Source of the DNA: Bathynomus jamesi
Lineage: Eukaryota > Arthropoda > Malacostraca > Isopoda > Cirolanidae
NCBI GenBank assembly: GCA_023014485.1
Contig: JAJOZX010012069.1
Coordinates: 5,001-69,000 of the forward strand
Direction: 5' to 3'
Length of the DNA stretch: 64,000 bases
Position 1 is the first letter of the stretch. Every line of letters begins with the position of its first letter. A program made the translations under genes and the position numbers. Of this stretch, positions 41,972 to 54,471 are shown piece by piece. The notes below the pieces were generated by a model, which worked only from the letters and a program-made list of their open reading frames with translations, had not been told where the DNA came from and did no database searches.

Positions 41972-43455
41972 AATATATGTTAGTCAATCTGTGAAACCAG
42001 TCATTTCACGTAATGCCTAGAAATTTCAGGCATTTCACATAATTCGAAATTACAATATGTGAACCTTAAACTTAAGTAATACGCATTAATGCTTCCTGCT
42101 TCTCGAAACTACTAGAAAAACTCCTGTTACTCCGATTAAATGATTATCTATGGACATCTAATCAGTTTGGTTTTAAAAGGTCCCACTCAACTGACCTGCG
42201 TATCTATGTAGGCTACTTACAGAAACAATATCTAAATACATTGACAGTAATTCAATTATTTATAGCCGTTTCCTAGATATAAGTAAGGCATATGATAGAG
42301 TGAACCACAATATTTTATTTAAAAAAAAAACTAGAAGACAGGAAGGTTCACATGTACATATTAAATTTATTGAAATTTTGGTATTCCAACCAATCGTTTA
42401 CCAGTAGGTGGGGGCAATGTATTATCCGAATGTTTTGGCTCCTCTAGCGGGGTGAGGCAAGGCTCTTTACTCTCCCCTATGCTGTTTAATGTGTATATTG
42501 ACGGATTAATTGCTTCACTTAATGAGGCAACAGTGGGATGTTGTATAGATAACACAAGGGTAAATAACTTATTAACACCATATCATCGACATAAACTAAG
42601 TCCCTCTGTTAAAGGTCTGGATCGGCTACTAAAAGTCTGCGAAGTATATTCGCAGATACATGATATTCTTTTTAATGTTACCAAAACTAAGGTTATGAAA
42701 TTTCATCCTAAAAGCTGTAATCAGCCAGCTGATATTAGGTTTAAAATGAAAAGTGAAGAAATTGAGGAAGTACAAGTTTAAGTATTTGGGTCAAACTATT
42801 ACCAGCTCCTTGAGTGATGACTCGGATATAAGAAAACAATCTCGAAGCCTTTGTGCTAAAGCGAATTCATCTATAAGGAACTTTCGGTTCTGTACAAGTG
42901 AAGCTAAAGACACACTTTCGTACTTTCTGCAGTAATATATACGGACAGCAACTCTGAGTGAATTATAAGAAACCCTAAATTTGCTCTGTAAAACAACAGG
43001 TCTTTTAGACTCTTACACAAATCCCCCACCCCCCGAGACGCTCAGCTTCGCAAATGTTTGCTACCCGCAATATCCCGAGCTTCCTGGAGGTAACAAGACG
43101 TGGTCAATACAGTCTAATGCAAAGAATTAAAAAAATCAACCAACCCGATCATCCAAGCTATCCATGAGTTCTGCCGTTTATCCTCTACGGCTAACTATTG
43201 AATTCTTGGTGCGAAGACATCTGCCTGTAGCTCCACTTAACTTCGACATTACTGTATTATTTCTAATCCACTGTATATATTTCTATCCTTAGTATGTGAA
43301 CTGTCACTGTGTTAATAATATTTGCCAATAAACATTTTCATTAATAACCTAACCTAACATTCACGAAGTCATTAATCGCTTAACTGAATTACACAAAATG
43401 TCAAACTTTTAGGCATTACGTAAAACAACTGGTTTCACAGATTGACTAATCTAAT
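41972..43455. mobile_element. MITE-A copy 2, interrupted by a LINE fragment
   Basis: ATATGTTAGTCAATCTGTGA AACCAGTCATTTCACG at 41972-42007 pairs with the inverse end TGGTTTCACAGATTGACTAA at 43431-43450. Both halves align with 33427-33666 once 42091-43338 is removed. Lies in the DDR intron. Confidence 0.85.
42091..43338 (+). pseudogene. LINE-3x reverse transcriptase fragment inserted in MITE-A
   Basis: Recognisable RT blocks in shifting frames: QFGFKRSHSTDL-like near 42165-42195, DISKAYDRVNHNILF near 42277-42320, SGVRQGSLLSPMLFNVYIDG at 42446-42505, then SPSVKGLDRLLKVCEVY and KYKFKYLGQTI near 42775. The YADD block is missing between DNTRVNN and LSPSVKG. The 3' part ends near AATAAACATT at 43327. 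CATTAAT occurs at both edges (42084-42090, 43339-43345), a possible target duplication. A different family from the CR1-like LINE. Inactive, 5'-truncated. Confidence 0.8.
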
Positions 43456-43477
43456 ACAATAAATAAACATATATATA

Positions 43478-43757
43478 ACACCTTTGGTTAGCTTCTGCCC
43501 GAATTGTTCATTCTGACGAAGGTCAAGCTTTTCACTCCACCTTAGACCTACAGTTTAACGTGGAATCCGAACCACGCCCCACCAGCAGCCCAGCGTCTTA
43601 ACCACTAGGCCACCCAGAGTACCCATTTATCTACCAACCACTTTCTTTATTGTGTGGAAGGATGAACAGCTGGGTTTTGCTGCCGTAACCGGGTCTCGAT
43701 CCCTGGGCTGATGGGTTCGTAGTCATCGAAGCTAATCACTACACCACCGAGGCGCAT
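43478..43757 (-). repeat. SINE-B copy
   Basis: Complete on the minus strand: GCGCCTCGGTGGTGTAGTG, GGGATCGAGACCCGGTTACGG, GGTGGCCTAGTGGTTAAGAC and the tail GGTCTAAGGTGGAGTGAAAA GC. Directly followed on the right by (TA)n and the Tc1 at 43771. Lies in the DDR intron, in the gene's sense orientation. Confidence 0.87.
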
Positions 43758-43770
43758 ATATATATATATA

Positions 43771-45007
43771 CACTATATGATCAAAAGTATTCGGACACCC
43801 CGGAAAATCCGCATTTCTGCAAATATCACCTTCGCCGAAAGGTATGCTGGGAAAAAGCGTGGCGAAACTATAATGCTGAGGTGTTTCTGTTAAGTTATCA
43901 GTAACTGTTGTGAAGCCATGCCGCGCGGACGTGAACTCTCCGAGTTCCACGTGGACTCGTCATCGGATGTTATTTAAGTAACGTTTCTATACGAAACATT
44001 GCAGCCAAACAGGATATACCAAAGTCGACTGTAGCGGATGTTATCATGAGATGGAAGCACGACGGTGCAACTAACGCGAAAAAACGTTCCGGACGACCAC
44101 GCAAACTGACGGAACGTGATAGAAGTAGTCTGGTACGACATGTCAGAAGTCCCGCACGTCCTCTGCCGCTTCCATCGCTGAGAAGGTAGGAAGAGCATCC
44201 GGTACCTCCGTTAGTACTGTAACTATCCGCAGAGAGATGCACAGACTCGGTTATTATGGTAGAGCAGCTGTACACAAGCAACTGATTACAAAAGTTAATG
44301 CCACGCGTCGTTTGGCCTGGTGTGTCTCCCGTCGTTCCTGGACCGTGAGGACTGGAAAACTGTTCTTTGGAGCGACGAGTCGCGGTATTCACTCTTCCAG
44401 TCTGATGGGCGTGTTTGGGTGTGGCGACAGCCCGGAGAACGGCTTCTTCCTGACTGTGTACGTCCAACGGTGAAGTTCGGTGGAGGGTCCATCATGGTAT
44501 GGGGTTGTTTTTCCTGGCTAGGGCTCGGCCCGTTGGTTGTTATACCCACTACCATGAACGCTGACGTTTTCTCGACGTTCTGGACAATTCGGCCCTCCCT
44601 ACACTGTGGCAATACTACGGAGATGGCCATTGTTTTGTTTCAACAGGATCGAGCTCCCTGCCATACTGCAAGGCGTGTGCAGGACTGGTTTCGTGAAAAT
44701 AAGGTGGATTTGTTAGACAGGCATGCTCGAGCCCCGATCTCAACCCAATCGAGCACATGTGGGACGAACTGGAGCGACGGATACGAAACCGCACACCACG
44801 CCTGGCTTCACTTGCATCTCTTGCATCAGCTCTGCAAGAGGAATGGCGAGCCATTCCTGCACAGACTTACCGAAACTGGTGGAAAGTATGCCTCGACGTG
44901 TTGACGCTGTAATAAAGCAAAGGGTGGACCTACTGGTTACTAAATGCCATAATAAAACCATTTTTCCCAAAACCATGCGGTGTCCGAATACTTTTGATCA
45001 TATAGTG
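43771..45007 (+). mobile_element. Tc1-like transposon in a DDR intron
   Basis: Inverse ends CACTATATGATCAAAAGTAT TCGGACACC and GGTGTCCGAATACTTTTGAT CATATAGTG match perfectly over 29 bp, with TA on both sides. 1,237 bp, opposite in orientation to DDR. Confidence 0.93.
43918..44930 (+). pseudogene. Tc1-like transposase, frameshifted but catalytic residues visible
   Basis: Begins MPRGRELSEFH near 43918 and changes frame several times. Visible blocks: NIAAKQDIPKSTVADVIMRW (helix-turn-helix), KRSGRPRKLTERDR, REMHRLGYYGRAAV, VLWSDESRYSLFQSDGRVWV (first Asp), GGGSIMVWGCFSW, VLFQQDRAPCHTARRV (second Asp), and in another frame SPDLNPIEHMWDELERRIRN (catalytic Glu), ending SMPRRVDAVIKQRVD. About three single-base frame breaks. 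All three catalytic residues are encoded, so the copy is fairly young. Only 1.2 kb, near full length for the family. Confidence 0.88.
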
Positions 45008-45274
45008 TATATATTAGTTTTTAAAGACAAAATATTTGTGACTTGGTTTCATATAATTAACCTTTCCATACCCTATGGCAACATGTGTGAACGTTAACTC
45101 GCATGGTACCTTCGCCCCTATGAAATAGTAATTTAAACACGATTTCTGCACCAAATTCTTCAAGTATACTTCAGGTATGAAAGGGTTAATTCATACTCGT
45201 CCAAATCAGTGCACACTCTAAAACCAGTCCGCTGTCTCTACTTTACAACTATATATATATTATCAAAGACTTAC

Positions 45275-45408
45275 CATAGTGTCTCTGGTGAAAATATTAT
45301 TGGCGTAAATGTGCAGAGCGGAAAAATTACGAATTGAATCGAATTTGAAAGTCAACTCTACGGGATTTGTACCTCTCGAATCGTTTTTCCACCCAATCCA
45401 CTCGTATC
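45275..45408 (-). CDS. Ddr: DDR exon: central DS-like domain
   Basis: Translates to YEWIGWKNDSRGTNPVELTF and KFDSIRNFSALHIYANNIFT, then RDTM. DDRs have Y.GW....... .VE..FEFDR.RNF..M..HCNN at this point, so the match is strong. Acceptor CTGACAG, donor GTAAGT (45274); 134 bp, beginning with two bases that complete a Gly codon and ending in phase 0. The usual HCNN is HIYANN here, so that Cys is absent. The downstream intron (45274-41902) is 3.4 kb and contains MITE-A, a LINE fragment, SINE-B and a Tc1. Confidence 0.9.
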
Positions 45409-46312
45409 CTGTCAGGGGAGGAGGGAAAAAAGTAACTGAAGTTAATTTAACCTTTAGAGTGCAATACTTAAATCCACTTCAATGTCATGTTTTACGTGTT
45501 AAAGTATTTTTTATAAAAGAATATACAATTTTTGTTAACTCGTCGTCCTTTATTTCAAAAGAGGGACAGGGGTAAGGTGGATGGAGGGGGGGGGGGAGGC
45601 TTATTTGGAACAAAAAAAATATAGAAAAATGAATGAAACATTATTTTTCAAGGAAAGCAAACCCCTGAATTATAAAACCCCGTGATTTATGAGATAATAA
45701 AACCATAACTCTCCAAAGGGGGGGGGAAAAAAAAGCATAAAATTAAGGATTTGAATATAGGAATCACACCATGTACCCTCATTCTTTTTATTTAATAACT
45801 CAATAAAGTTAACTCGTCGGGTCGCAAAAAACAAAGAATCTGAAAAAAAAACCTATAAAATCAGCCCATAAATCAAAGAAGCGAAAAACGGGCATAAATC
45901 TCGAAATTATGGCAAATTGAATTAACAACCCGTAATTAACAGACTGTAAAGTCAGTCATGTGAGTATTTCAAAGTTTCATTACGTAACTCTACCTGACAA
46001 CCATTCGAAGGCAATTTCTTCGCTATAGCGGAGACTCACTCACGTTCAAAACATGAATTCAGACCAAATACTACCATTTCTCTTTCATTACTAATAATAC
46101 TGATGATAATTCTAATAATATCCTTAACGAAAAGTGGTAATGATCTTTAAGCACGCAAAGAATCCGTTACGGGGTACAATATCTGAAGGTAAATTTCTTT
46201 AGTTTCTGAAATATTTACTGTTCACCTATCAACATCTCCAATCTTACACGGAATAAACTCTTTGAAGAGATTTTATATATATATACATACACACACACAC
46301 ACACGTATATAT
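45409..46312. other. DDR intron sequence
   Basis: GGGG and poly-A runs at 45585-45740, (CA)n at 46283-46302. No gene or repeat recognised. Confidence 0.5.
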
Positions 46313-46418
46313 AGAGCGTTGACGAAAGTAAATAGACAGCTTTCATTTTTTCCATACTTTTTGATTTGATGATAAAAGTGAATAAATAATAGATTTACTG
46401 AATCAGTACATTTAGAAT

Positions 46419-47185
46419 CAGGGCTGTGGAGTCGGAGTCGGAAGCAATTTTGGTGGTGCTGGAGTCGGAGTCGGTAAAAATGTACCGACTCCGACCTCAA
46501 TATAAATTTTAATAAAATATGTTTTTGTGTGTGATATCACTGGCAGCTATGGTGGTTAAACCACTTAAATAATAAACACAATGTTTTCCATTTCAGACAC
46601 TAATGCCATTAATTCATTTTTTCTTTTCAGATAATATTTTTGATTTTTAATGCTTATTTAATTTCGAGTTCTTTCTAAATTTCATAAGTTTTTAACTTTC
46701 AAGTCTAAAACCCCTTTCACAATGGCAAAGACACTTCCAACAAAGTCTGCAGTTTTTTAATATTTTACAATAACCACAGATGGGAAACATTTCGTGTGTC
46801 AGTGTATGATAGAAGATGATGATGATGAAAAATTATGTGAAGCAAAAATCAGTGGTTTTACTGGCTCTGATAAAAATGCACCAACCAGAGCATCAAATTT
46901 GAAAAGACATTTGCAGTGTTTCCATCCCAAAATTTTAGAAGTTGTCATTGAGAAAGATAGTAATAAAAACCTTCCAACTACTTCAAAGTTAACAAAAGAT
47001 CAGAAATCTACTGAACGACAAGCACCACTTACAAGATTCTTTACTACAGACAAAGTTACCGTAACAATGATGCTTCACGTGGTGGTGATGAAATGCCTCT
47101 TGTGTAATTATTATCATAGCAGATTTAGAATTAATATACCTTCGGAGTCGGCGTCGGTTTTTTATGTGCCGACTCCACAGCCCTG
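46419..47185 (+). mobile_element. Non-autonomous hAT, 767 bp, with TTTAGAAT target duplication
   Basis: The ends CAGGGCTGTGGAGTCGGAGT and its inverse GTGCCGACTCCACAGCCCTG are flanked by identical TTTAGAAT (46411-46418 and 47186-47193), the 8-bp hAT signature. Subterminal GGAGTCGGAGTCGG repeats are present. The coding capacity is only the BED finger below. Confidence 0.95.
46722..47080 (+). pseudogene. BED zinc-finger fragment of a hAT transposase
   Basis: MAKTLPTKSAVF, a stop, then YFTITTDGKHFVCQCM, RASNLKRHLQCFHPKIL and QAPLTRFFTTDK. The C-x-C and H-x4-H spacing and NLKRHL are BED-finger features; BED fingers bind DNA at the N-terminus of hAT transposases. The catalytic RNase H-like domain is absent. 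The stop follows a T6 run and may be a one-base error. Confidence 0.7.
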
Positions 47186-47222
47186 TTTAGAATCGGTGTC
47201 TATTTACTTTTGTCACTCTTTA

Positions 47223-50011
47223 TTTATATATATATAATATATACGCTAAGAAGTTGTGTATTAGTTAAGGAAAGTTTGGGAATGGTGCGTTAAAATCCTT
47301 TCAACGTTATCCTATCTTTTTGTCTTCGTTTACCCAAGTTGAAGCAACTCGTGTTCTAAAAACGCTTCATTTCTCGCCCAAATTAAATTGCTTAGCCACG
47401 AGGAAGAACGGATGAAGCTTTTTTGCATAAAATGTATCCAAATAAGGAAGTGGTTTTCCCGCCTTCCTACTGACATGTTTAATATGCTTTTGTTACGTAT
47501 ACGGAGACGCGTTAAAATCCGATGAACACGAAGCGTAGTTAAATTTAAGTCGTACACAAACACACCCAGCTGTAGTATAATGACGCGTATGTTTATTTGC
47601 TTTGGTGTTTCTTCTCCGTGTCGGTGGTGTGGTGTGTGTATAAGCGCGCACCCGTTTATGAAATACCAAATGTACGTAATACAGAATCACCCCCTTTGTT
47701 TTCCGCCGCTGCCACCAGTGATACCGAGTAACCACATCGTAATGACGTGATATCATCGTAATGAATCGCATTAGCATATTAAAAGGTTAATCAACTCTCC
47801 ACCGCGATACGCGTGTCCTTCCCGCTACGTGTATAGGCCTATCTTCCTCGAGGAAAATATGTGTGTGTGTGTGTATGTCGCTATTTCGTTAATGTTTATA
47901 GGAAATCTTTTACGATCCACTGGAAATCTATCTCCGACATTCCTCCACGGGCGTGTCTGAGCAGCCAAAGTTTTCTGCTCGTGAAACGTGAGAGGAATAA
48001 AGGATGGAAGGGACCTCTCGCAATATTCGTAGCTTAATTCAATTTTAACTTCTCATAAGGGGACTTTCTCTCTTAACGATTTTTCTATGGGAAAAATACA
48101 AAATTTTTAGAGGTCCTTCGAAGAATTATGCAAATGTTCTTTATTACCCTCCTTTGAGAAGCCAGAAAGTTTTAGCTAACTCGCTTAAAGTATTATATAA
48201 GGCGTTATGCGTGTTGGCCAAGTTTGGAATTTTTTTTTTTTTTTTTTTTTTTGTAATTATAAACTCTTTTGAGTGGTTAACTAGCCTGTGATAAGCGAGA
48301 GGTTTTTTTTTTATCACTTGCTAATTAAATAATCGAGCTAAAAGCGCCAAAATAATAATTTTCAGAAGCAGCCTCAACACGTAAATTGGATCGAAAGCGA
48401 GTGAAAACCTAATTTATATTCCAAATGAGTTATTCAATTTGCACTCCATAATGACTAAAATATGAAGAAAATGTTTATGGCCTTCTCCTTTTTTATTCTA
48501 ATAAATAAATAATATATATAAAAAAAGACGTTCAATCACGAAAAACAAATTGCTTTGGTAAATAAATTAAAATTTCCAAACTGCTAATACCAAATAAATA
48601 AAATAATAAAAATTTCCACGCATACTAAATTCACTTATTTTGACTTTCAAATTCGTTAAATACCAAAATTTTAAGTCTCTCGCTTATCAATTTTACATTT
48701 ATTTATATGCATGCTGAGCCCAAGGTTCGCGCAGAAATGGCAAAGAGTAAGTTACGAACAATCTCCAGACTTCACTATTAAAAATCTTTCTTTCCTTCAG
48801 CTTGGAAAAATCTAGCGTTAAAATTTGCCGACTGCCGACTTGAGTTGAGGGCGGGGCCTCGTGAAAAGCTGACCTCCGACCCGGCCTCCCTCCGCCCTTT
48901 CCTCCTCCTCCTCCTCCTCCTCCTAACCATTCGTGCTGGCTACGATCATCGACGAGTGACGCGGAAGGAAAGAGGTACTGGTATTCGACACCTTTTCGGG
49001 GATTCGAGACAAAAGGGATGGGCAAGTCTCCCATTTCCACGCTTTTACGAATGCGTCAAGACGCCACGAAGGGGATAAGTTACCGACTGGAATAATCTTT
49101 ATTTCCGCTAGAAACGGAGAAGTACGCACACGCACACACACAAAGAATTAAGCTCAAGAAGTAAAATTCATGACTTCAAATAATCGCGACATTTTTACAA
49201 AGCTTTTGGGTAAATACTAAAATAAATAAATATATATATATATATATAATGCGTGTGTGTGTTTATCTGCAGCAAGCAAACACAAAATAACATGTAAACC
49301 TATCGAATACTTCTTGTAAAAGAAAAAGACTTAAAATAATAACCCTAATGCAAGGTATGCGAAAGAGTAAAAATAAAATGCTAACATCGAAGCCGAGTCG
49401 CGAATTTCGCGGTTTACACGAAGGAAATTAGCATTTGGTTATCTAAGACCAATATTGGCTGCACCAACAACCCTGAGGACTCTAAACAAAGCGCCTTTTT
49501 ATTCTAGGATAAAAAAAACTTTAAAAATTTCTGTCGACAGAAATTAATTTTTAACCGAATATTGGCAACGAAAAACTCCGTGAACAAAACGACTGATTTA
49601 CGAATTATTTTTACGATATAAGCGCTCTTCCCACGTACGACAATCGTTTAATAAAAGGTTTTAAACTAACTAATAAGAGAGACGCCTAAATGGGTTAACA
49701 TTCCACGCGCAAATACGCTCTCCCACGAAAACAAAAACCCTTCCGAGACGAGCGAGCGAGGAATAGCTTCTACTGTATATACATTTTGAGAGAGTCAAAT
49801 TCAATACAGTTCACTATTAAAGCGTGACATATTGATAATATAGTGGAAAGGAATTCGCAGTTTATTATAAACTACTACTCGAATTTTTTCACCGTGATCT
49901 ACGCAATTAAGAGCTTTACTCCAAACACCTGACGCTCTTAAAGGGGACTCCTTCATACTTCTTTACATACTAATGGAGCTGTTTGGGTAATGACTTTCAA
50001 TTTTATTTACT

Positions 50012-50090
<79 letters not shown>

Positions 50091-50505
50091 ACGGCTTCCA
50101 AGTTTTGATTATGACATTTGGGTTCCAAATGATTAATGAGCGGTCGTAGTATTAATTAATGACAAACCTTAATATGCATTTAGTAAACCAGCTTTTATTT
50201 TCATCTTCAAATACCAACCATTAGAGAGGATTTATTAATGAATTACCTTTAAACAAATCTTTATTTTTTTAAAGTAAATCTGTAATACCACAAATAAGGT
50301 ACAGTATTTTCTTAAAAAAGGTTATATATATATATATATATATATATCTCTAAATGGCCAAATTTCTTAATTTTTGTCGGTGGTCATTGAAGTTACGTTA
50401 GTTCCTGCAGTGATTGTTTTTTTACTTTATAAAATTTTTAAGCTCTTGCACTTGCGTTAAAGTAGAGAGGGATGCTATTAAAAAGTTTGGAAAATGTAGG
50501 TATAT

Positions 50506-50540
<35 letters not shown>

Positions 50541-50664
50541 AAAAATCTAAATAAAGTTACTACTAAGTCACACTACCTCAGGTACATACTATTTTCAGGG
50601 TAGGAAAAAGGATAGAAAAGAGCACCGATGGGAACAAACTTAATTTTTTTGCGATACATGTATA
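47223..50664. other. DDR intron, mostly unique sequence with microsatellites
   Basis: Poly-T 48230-48252, (CTC)n 48895-48924, (TA)n 49222-49247, 50018-50085 and 50323-50347, (ATA)n and poly-A 50507-50545. Open frames here (for example 48699-49040 minus) are driven by CTC repeats. No gene recognised. Confidence 0.5.
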
Positions 50665-50990
50665 TGGTACAGAGAATCTGCGTAACTAGTGAAATCCCTA
50701 AAATGGATTTCATGCGAGGTTAAGTCGTGATATTTTCGTTAGTTTTAAGAAAATATCACGACTTAACCTAACCAATCGTCGAGGGCGTACTGTTGACCTA
50801 ACCGGGCATTCAATAACTTTCCGTAGATTTAACAAAAAATATCACGACTTAACCTTACGTGAAACGCCCGTAACCCTTAATAACTTCGTGAAGATTAGGT
50901 TAGGTCGAGTGAGTTATATGTCCGTGATTAATGTTCACAGGCATAACCCGAAACGACTCGTTTCACGCACGATACTAGTAACATACGTAT
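50665..50990. mobile_element. MITE-B related copy
   Basis: GTACAGAGAATCTGCGTAAC TAGTGAAATCCC at the left resembles the MITE-B end. The interior has AATATCACGACTTAACCTAA CCAATCG and CGACTTAACCTTACGTGAAA. The right end (CGAAACGACTCGTTTCACGC) resembles MITE-A instead, so it may be an A/B hybrid. Confidence 0.7.
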
Positions 50991-50992
50991 AT

Positions 50993-51214
50993 AGGGTGAA
51001 CCAAATGTAGGTGGACAGTAAATGATAACGTTTATTTTGAGAATACATATTTTAATTTTTTTTGTATACTATAATACAAAATAAAATTTAAATAAATTTA
51101 GTTATAATATTTAATATAATATAACACAAACACCATAGTTATAATGAACACCATAGTTATATATAATATAACAAACCGTATTCAACCTACTGTCCACCTA
51201 CTTTTGTTCACCGT
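50993..51214. mobile_element. MITE with AGGTGGACAGTA ends
   Basis: AGGGTGAACCAAATGTAGGT GGACAGTA and the inverse TACTGTCCACCTACTTTTGT TCACC, flanked by TATA. The interior is A+T-rich with short duplications (CACCATAGTTATA twice). Confidence 0.82.
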
Positions 51215-53908
51215 GTATATTGTACATTTTTAAATCGTAAGTGCAGTTTCCTTAGACTGTTTTCGTATTCAGTAACACCCTCGATTACGAAACGTAAGAT
51301 TAAGGTTAAATTTGTTTATAGGTGAAAATATAATTATTTATAATTGAAACAAATCTAGAAACTTTCTAATTTAAAGCTCGCAAATTTGTAACTTATGAAG
51401 TATTATAATAAGGTCCCTATCTTTCCTTCGTTCAATGCCACGTTATTTCGTCTATACATACATGATACACAGTATATATTTTATTCTCTCGAGTTTAATA
51501 GTTATTTAACTCTTTAGTGCAGTTGGCGCCATACGATTTTATTCAATCCCGCCGGAGGGAGACCCCGTATCCAATGAAGAGATAAAGATGGCGAGAAAAA
51601 TGAAAAGACTACGCGATAAAACGTATATATACTTCTGTATCAAAATTTGTACTACATTTTTTCACGTCCTTATTTTGATCGACTTTTTTTTTTTTTTTAA
51701 TGTTGGCACGGAATGTAGCATTTTATTTACGAATCTTTTCAGTATCACCTCCACGCCACAAACTATATTAAAGTGAGCTATACGCTTCAAGCGGCGTAAC
51801 GTTTCAATTTAATAATTGGCCAACGTTATTACAAACATGTGTCGAGCTTCATTTTTGGTTGAACGCAAAAAGGGGCCCCTTCATAACGTTAAGACTGCGT
51901 ATAGCGTTACCCTACAACGAGACGATCCTTTCGTCATGGCGTTAAAAGGGAAGAGTATAAAGAATGAAGTAATACGAGAAATTGGCAAAAAGACGCTTAT
52001 TCGGCAAAACCATTACGACAATTCTTCTTACGAGGTCGAGATTAGAGGTCAACCTCTTCGCCTTTTACTAGTCTTCTCGAATTACTTCAAAGAAGAGGAG
52101 AAAACGCTACCAAACCGACGATAAGGGATCTGGAAGGGCCAAGCAAGGCCACGGATAACAATGGTGGAGAGTGATCGCATCGCCTGATTTATATCTCCAG
52201 TCAAAAGAGAGAGCAAAAATCGAGAGGATGAGAGAGAGAGAGAGAGGAGAGCTATTTCCTACTTTCGCTATTTTAAACTTTCCTATTGTTTATATTAAAG
52301 TTTTCATGGTTTGCAATCCATAGTTTTCGATTTATTTACGGGCGATAATGGCGGTAGAAAATGTAAACGCAATTGTATAATTGGCAAACCCATTCTACAA
52401 ATTTAAACTCTTGGTATTTAGAACATACAACTACGTACCTACGTGTAAACGCGCCTAACGTACATACTACCACGCATAGACGTATAAAAAACCGAACCAT
52501 ACCCATGAAAACCGTTCAAAAAAAGGCCTCATACAAATGAAACAAAATAGAAGCTGTATATCAAAAGCCATCCGAGTTTCATATTGGGGCTAAACGATGG
52601 CAATTTTATTGATTCATGGATGTTAAGGATAATTTTGTGCCTTTTATTTGCATTCGAGGACTCCGTTCCGTGCAAAGGTGAAGCCAGCCCTCCCAAAGGG
52701 CCGATTAGGCGGATAAAAACCACGCCCTCTACGCTCTAATTCCCTTAAGTCTGAAGCAGAAATATATTATTAGGGACCATATTTAGGCTACATTGAGGGC
52801 GTACAGTACATGACGCCATTGGGCATTCCTCAATGTTCGGATATAAATTGAGTATGTTTTGAAACTCGAGAAGGATCCCGCCGAGATAGTTGCAATTTAA
52901 AGAGACGCGAGTTCGATGGTCACTCATCAATTCTGGGCAAACGCAATTGACGTAAATGGACAAAAAAAAAAAAAAGGGCTTTGAAAGAGGACGTTCCTCG
53001 AATGATACGAATAAATCATTGTAATTTCTAGGTGCTTCAAATCGACGTAAGAAATAACGTTATGTTCACACCCAGATTAATGGGTCGGTTGTAAATTCCG
53101 CATTGAATTATTAAATATAAGATTACGAATTTAAAACTTCAGTGAAACGGAAAGACCATAATGTACGTAATCTTTTAAAGGTACATAATGGTGCAAGGTA
53201 CGTAATCTTTCCACGTTGAATATTTTAAAACTTAAGTTATTAGGGCAAATGGTACGCCTGCGTTTACATAAGGCGCAATTTAGGTTCACAAATTAGGTTT
53301 TTTATAGACCTTTCCTAACTCACAGCCAAGAAACCTTAAAACATCAAATACCAACGAACTCGATCACTATAGATAAACTTTAATTACTAGCAAAGCATAT
53401 TCTTTTCCGCCCGTATAATTGCTTTTGAAAGACGATTTACGATACTGCATCGAAATGGGGCAATGAGGCCGGATTCCAGATAGTCTTTCCGCCTTCAATC
53501 GAGTTTAATGAGGAAGAAGTATTTATTGACCGAATTTGAAACGAAGAACTTCTCTAAGAACTTATTGGTCTAATTCCCATCCAATGACGTCTTTAATTGG
53601 TGCCAAGTTACCAAACTTAAGCCCTCGTTATATTATATTCATGGCGAACATTATCAAAAACTAAATTCTAATCATGAAGTTCCGCGAAGTATGATGATAA
53701 ATTTAAATATTTTCAAGATATTATTACTTCAACAGCCGCAAATATGTTGAAATTGGGCATTAGCTGAGGGGGGAAGGGGAAACCCTAATTAGCGACAGAA
53801 TCCAACTGGAGTGCCAGTCAGTGCCAATATGACGCCAAAAAACCATAAGATAAACGCACGAAAAGCGTGGAAGATAATTTGTAATTAAAGTACAGTTTAT
53901 TTTCCTAC
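51215..53908. other. DDR intron, unassigned
   Basis: No repeat recognised. A 102-codon open frame (51816-52124, plus) starts MANVITNMCRASFLVERKKG; no domain is visible and it lies antisense in the intron, so it is not called a gene. (GA)n near 52229-52245. Confidence 0.45.
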
Positions 53909-54088
53909 CTCTTCCTTTGGCGATAGAATCCACGAGGAAATTGGTATGTCCGGTCTCCCCGTCCGTTAGCTGTCCGAGGCCGCCGGACAACCATTCGTGT
54001 TCTTTTACTCCGTCGTACGTCACATCTTTTAATCCGTCATCCCCGCCCCTTACGTCACCATTCATCATCGAGTAGGACAGAAGTCCAT
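53909..54088 (-). CDS. Ddr: DDR exon: start of the DS-like domain
   Basis: Encodes DGLLSYSMMNGDVRGGDDGL, DVTYDGVKEHEWLSGGLGQL and TDGETGHTNFLVDSIAKGRG. It matches the DDR stretch DGLLSYT ... D.TYDG ... GGLGQL.DG. Acceptor CTCCGCAG (54090-54089), donor GTAGGA at 53908 (weaker than consensus); 180 bp, two leading bases completing Asp and one trailing base. The next intron (53908-45409) is 8.5 kb and contains the nested hAT and two MITEs. The N-terminal GD-rich insertion differs from vertebrate receptors. Confidence 0.9.
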
Positions 54089-54471
54089 CTGCGGAGGAGA
54101 AGCATTCGAGAAGTGAGGAAAATAGACAAGATGAAAAAATCAGAACAAAAGGATTGGGGGGGGCGGTTGAAAATCGGTAATGAGGAGACAGAGTGGGGAT
54201 CAAGAAGCAATGTAACTTTTACTCTAATAACAAAATAGTAATAATGCTCACGAATATGGAAGTAATTCCGATACAATAGCCGGTTTGGTTTTTCAATGGC
54301 TCGCGAGCTTTCAATATTGTAATGCTAAAATCAATTCCTCAATAGGTCTAACTCACCGAATCATAACTAGAACAAGTAAACTTGAAAGGAAAAAAAAAAA
54401 ACGTGCAAATAAACAAATTAGCCTTTCATCTAGCCGTGTGAAAGGCGAAACGCCAGGCAATGAGCGCTTAC

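Larger units (their letters stand above)
46313..47222. mobile_element. Small MITE with TGACAAAAGTAAATAGACA ends, holding a nested hAT
   Basis: GAGCGTTGACGAAAGTAAAT AGACAG at the left and CTATTTACTTTTGTCACTC at the right are inverse and match the ends of 24279-24750. Without the hAT and one target copy it would be only about 135 bp. Confidence 0.75.

Noticed and set aside
48699..49040. 113-codon minus-strand frame with GGGGGGG
   Set aside because: Driven by the (CTC)n tract at 48895-48924; not a gene.
51816..52124. 102-codon plus-strand open frame MANVITNMCRASFLVERKKG... in a DDR intron
   Set aside because: No recognisable domain, no splice or promoter context, antisense inside an intron. 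Frames of this length occur by chance here.
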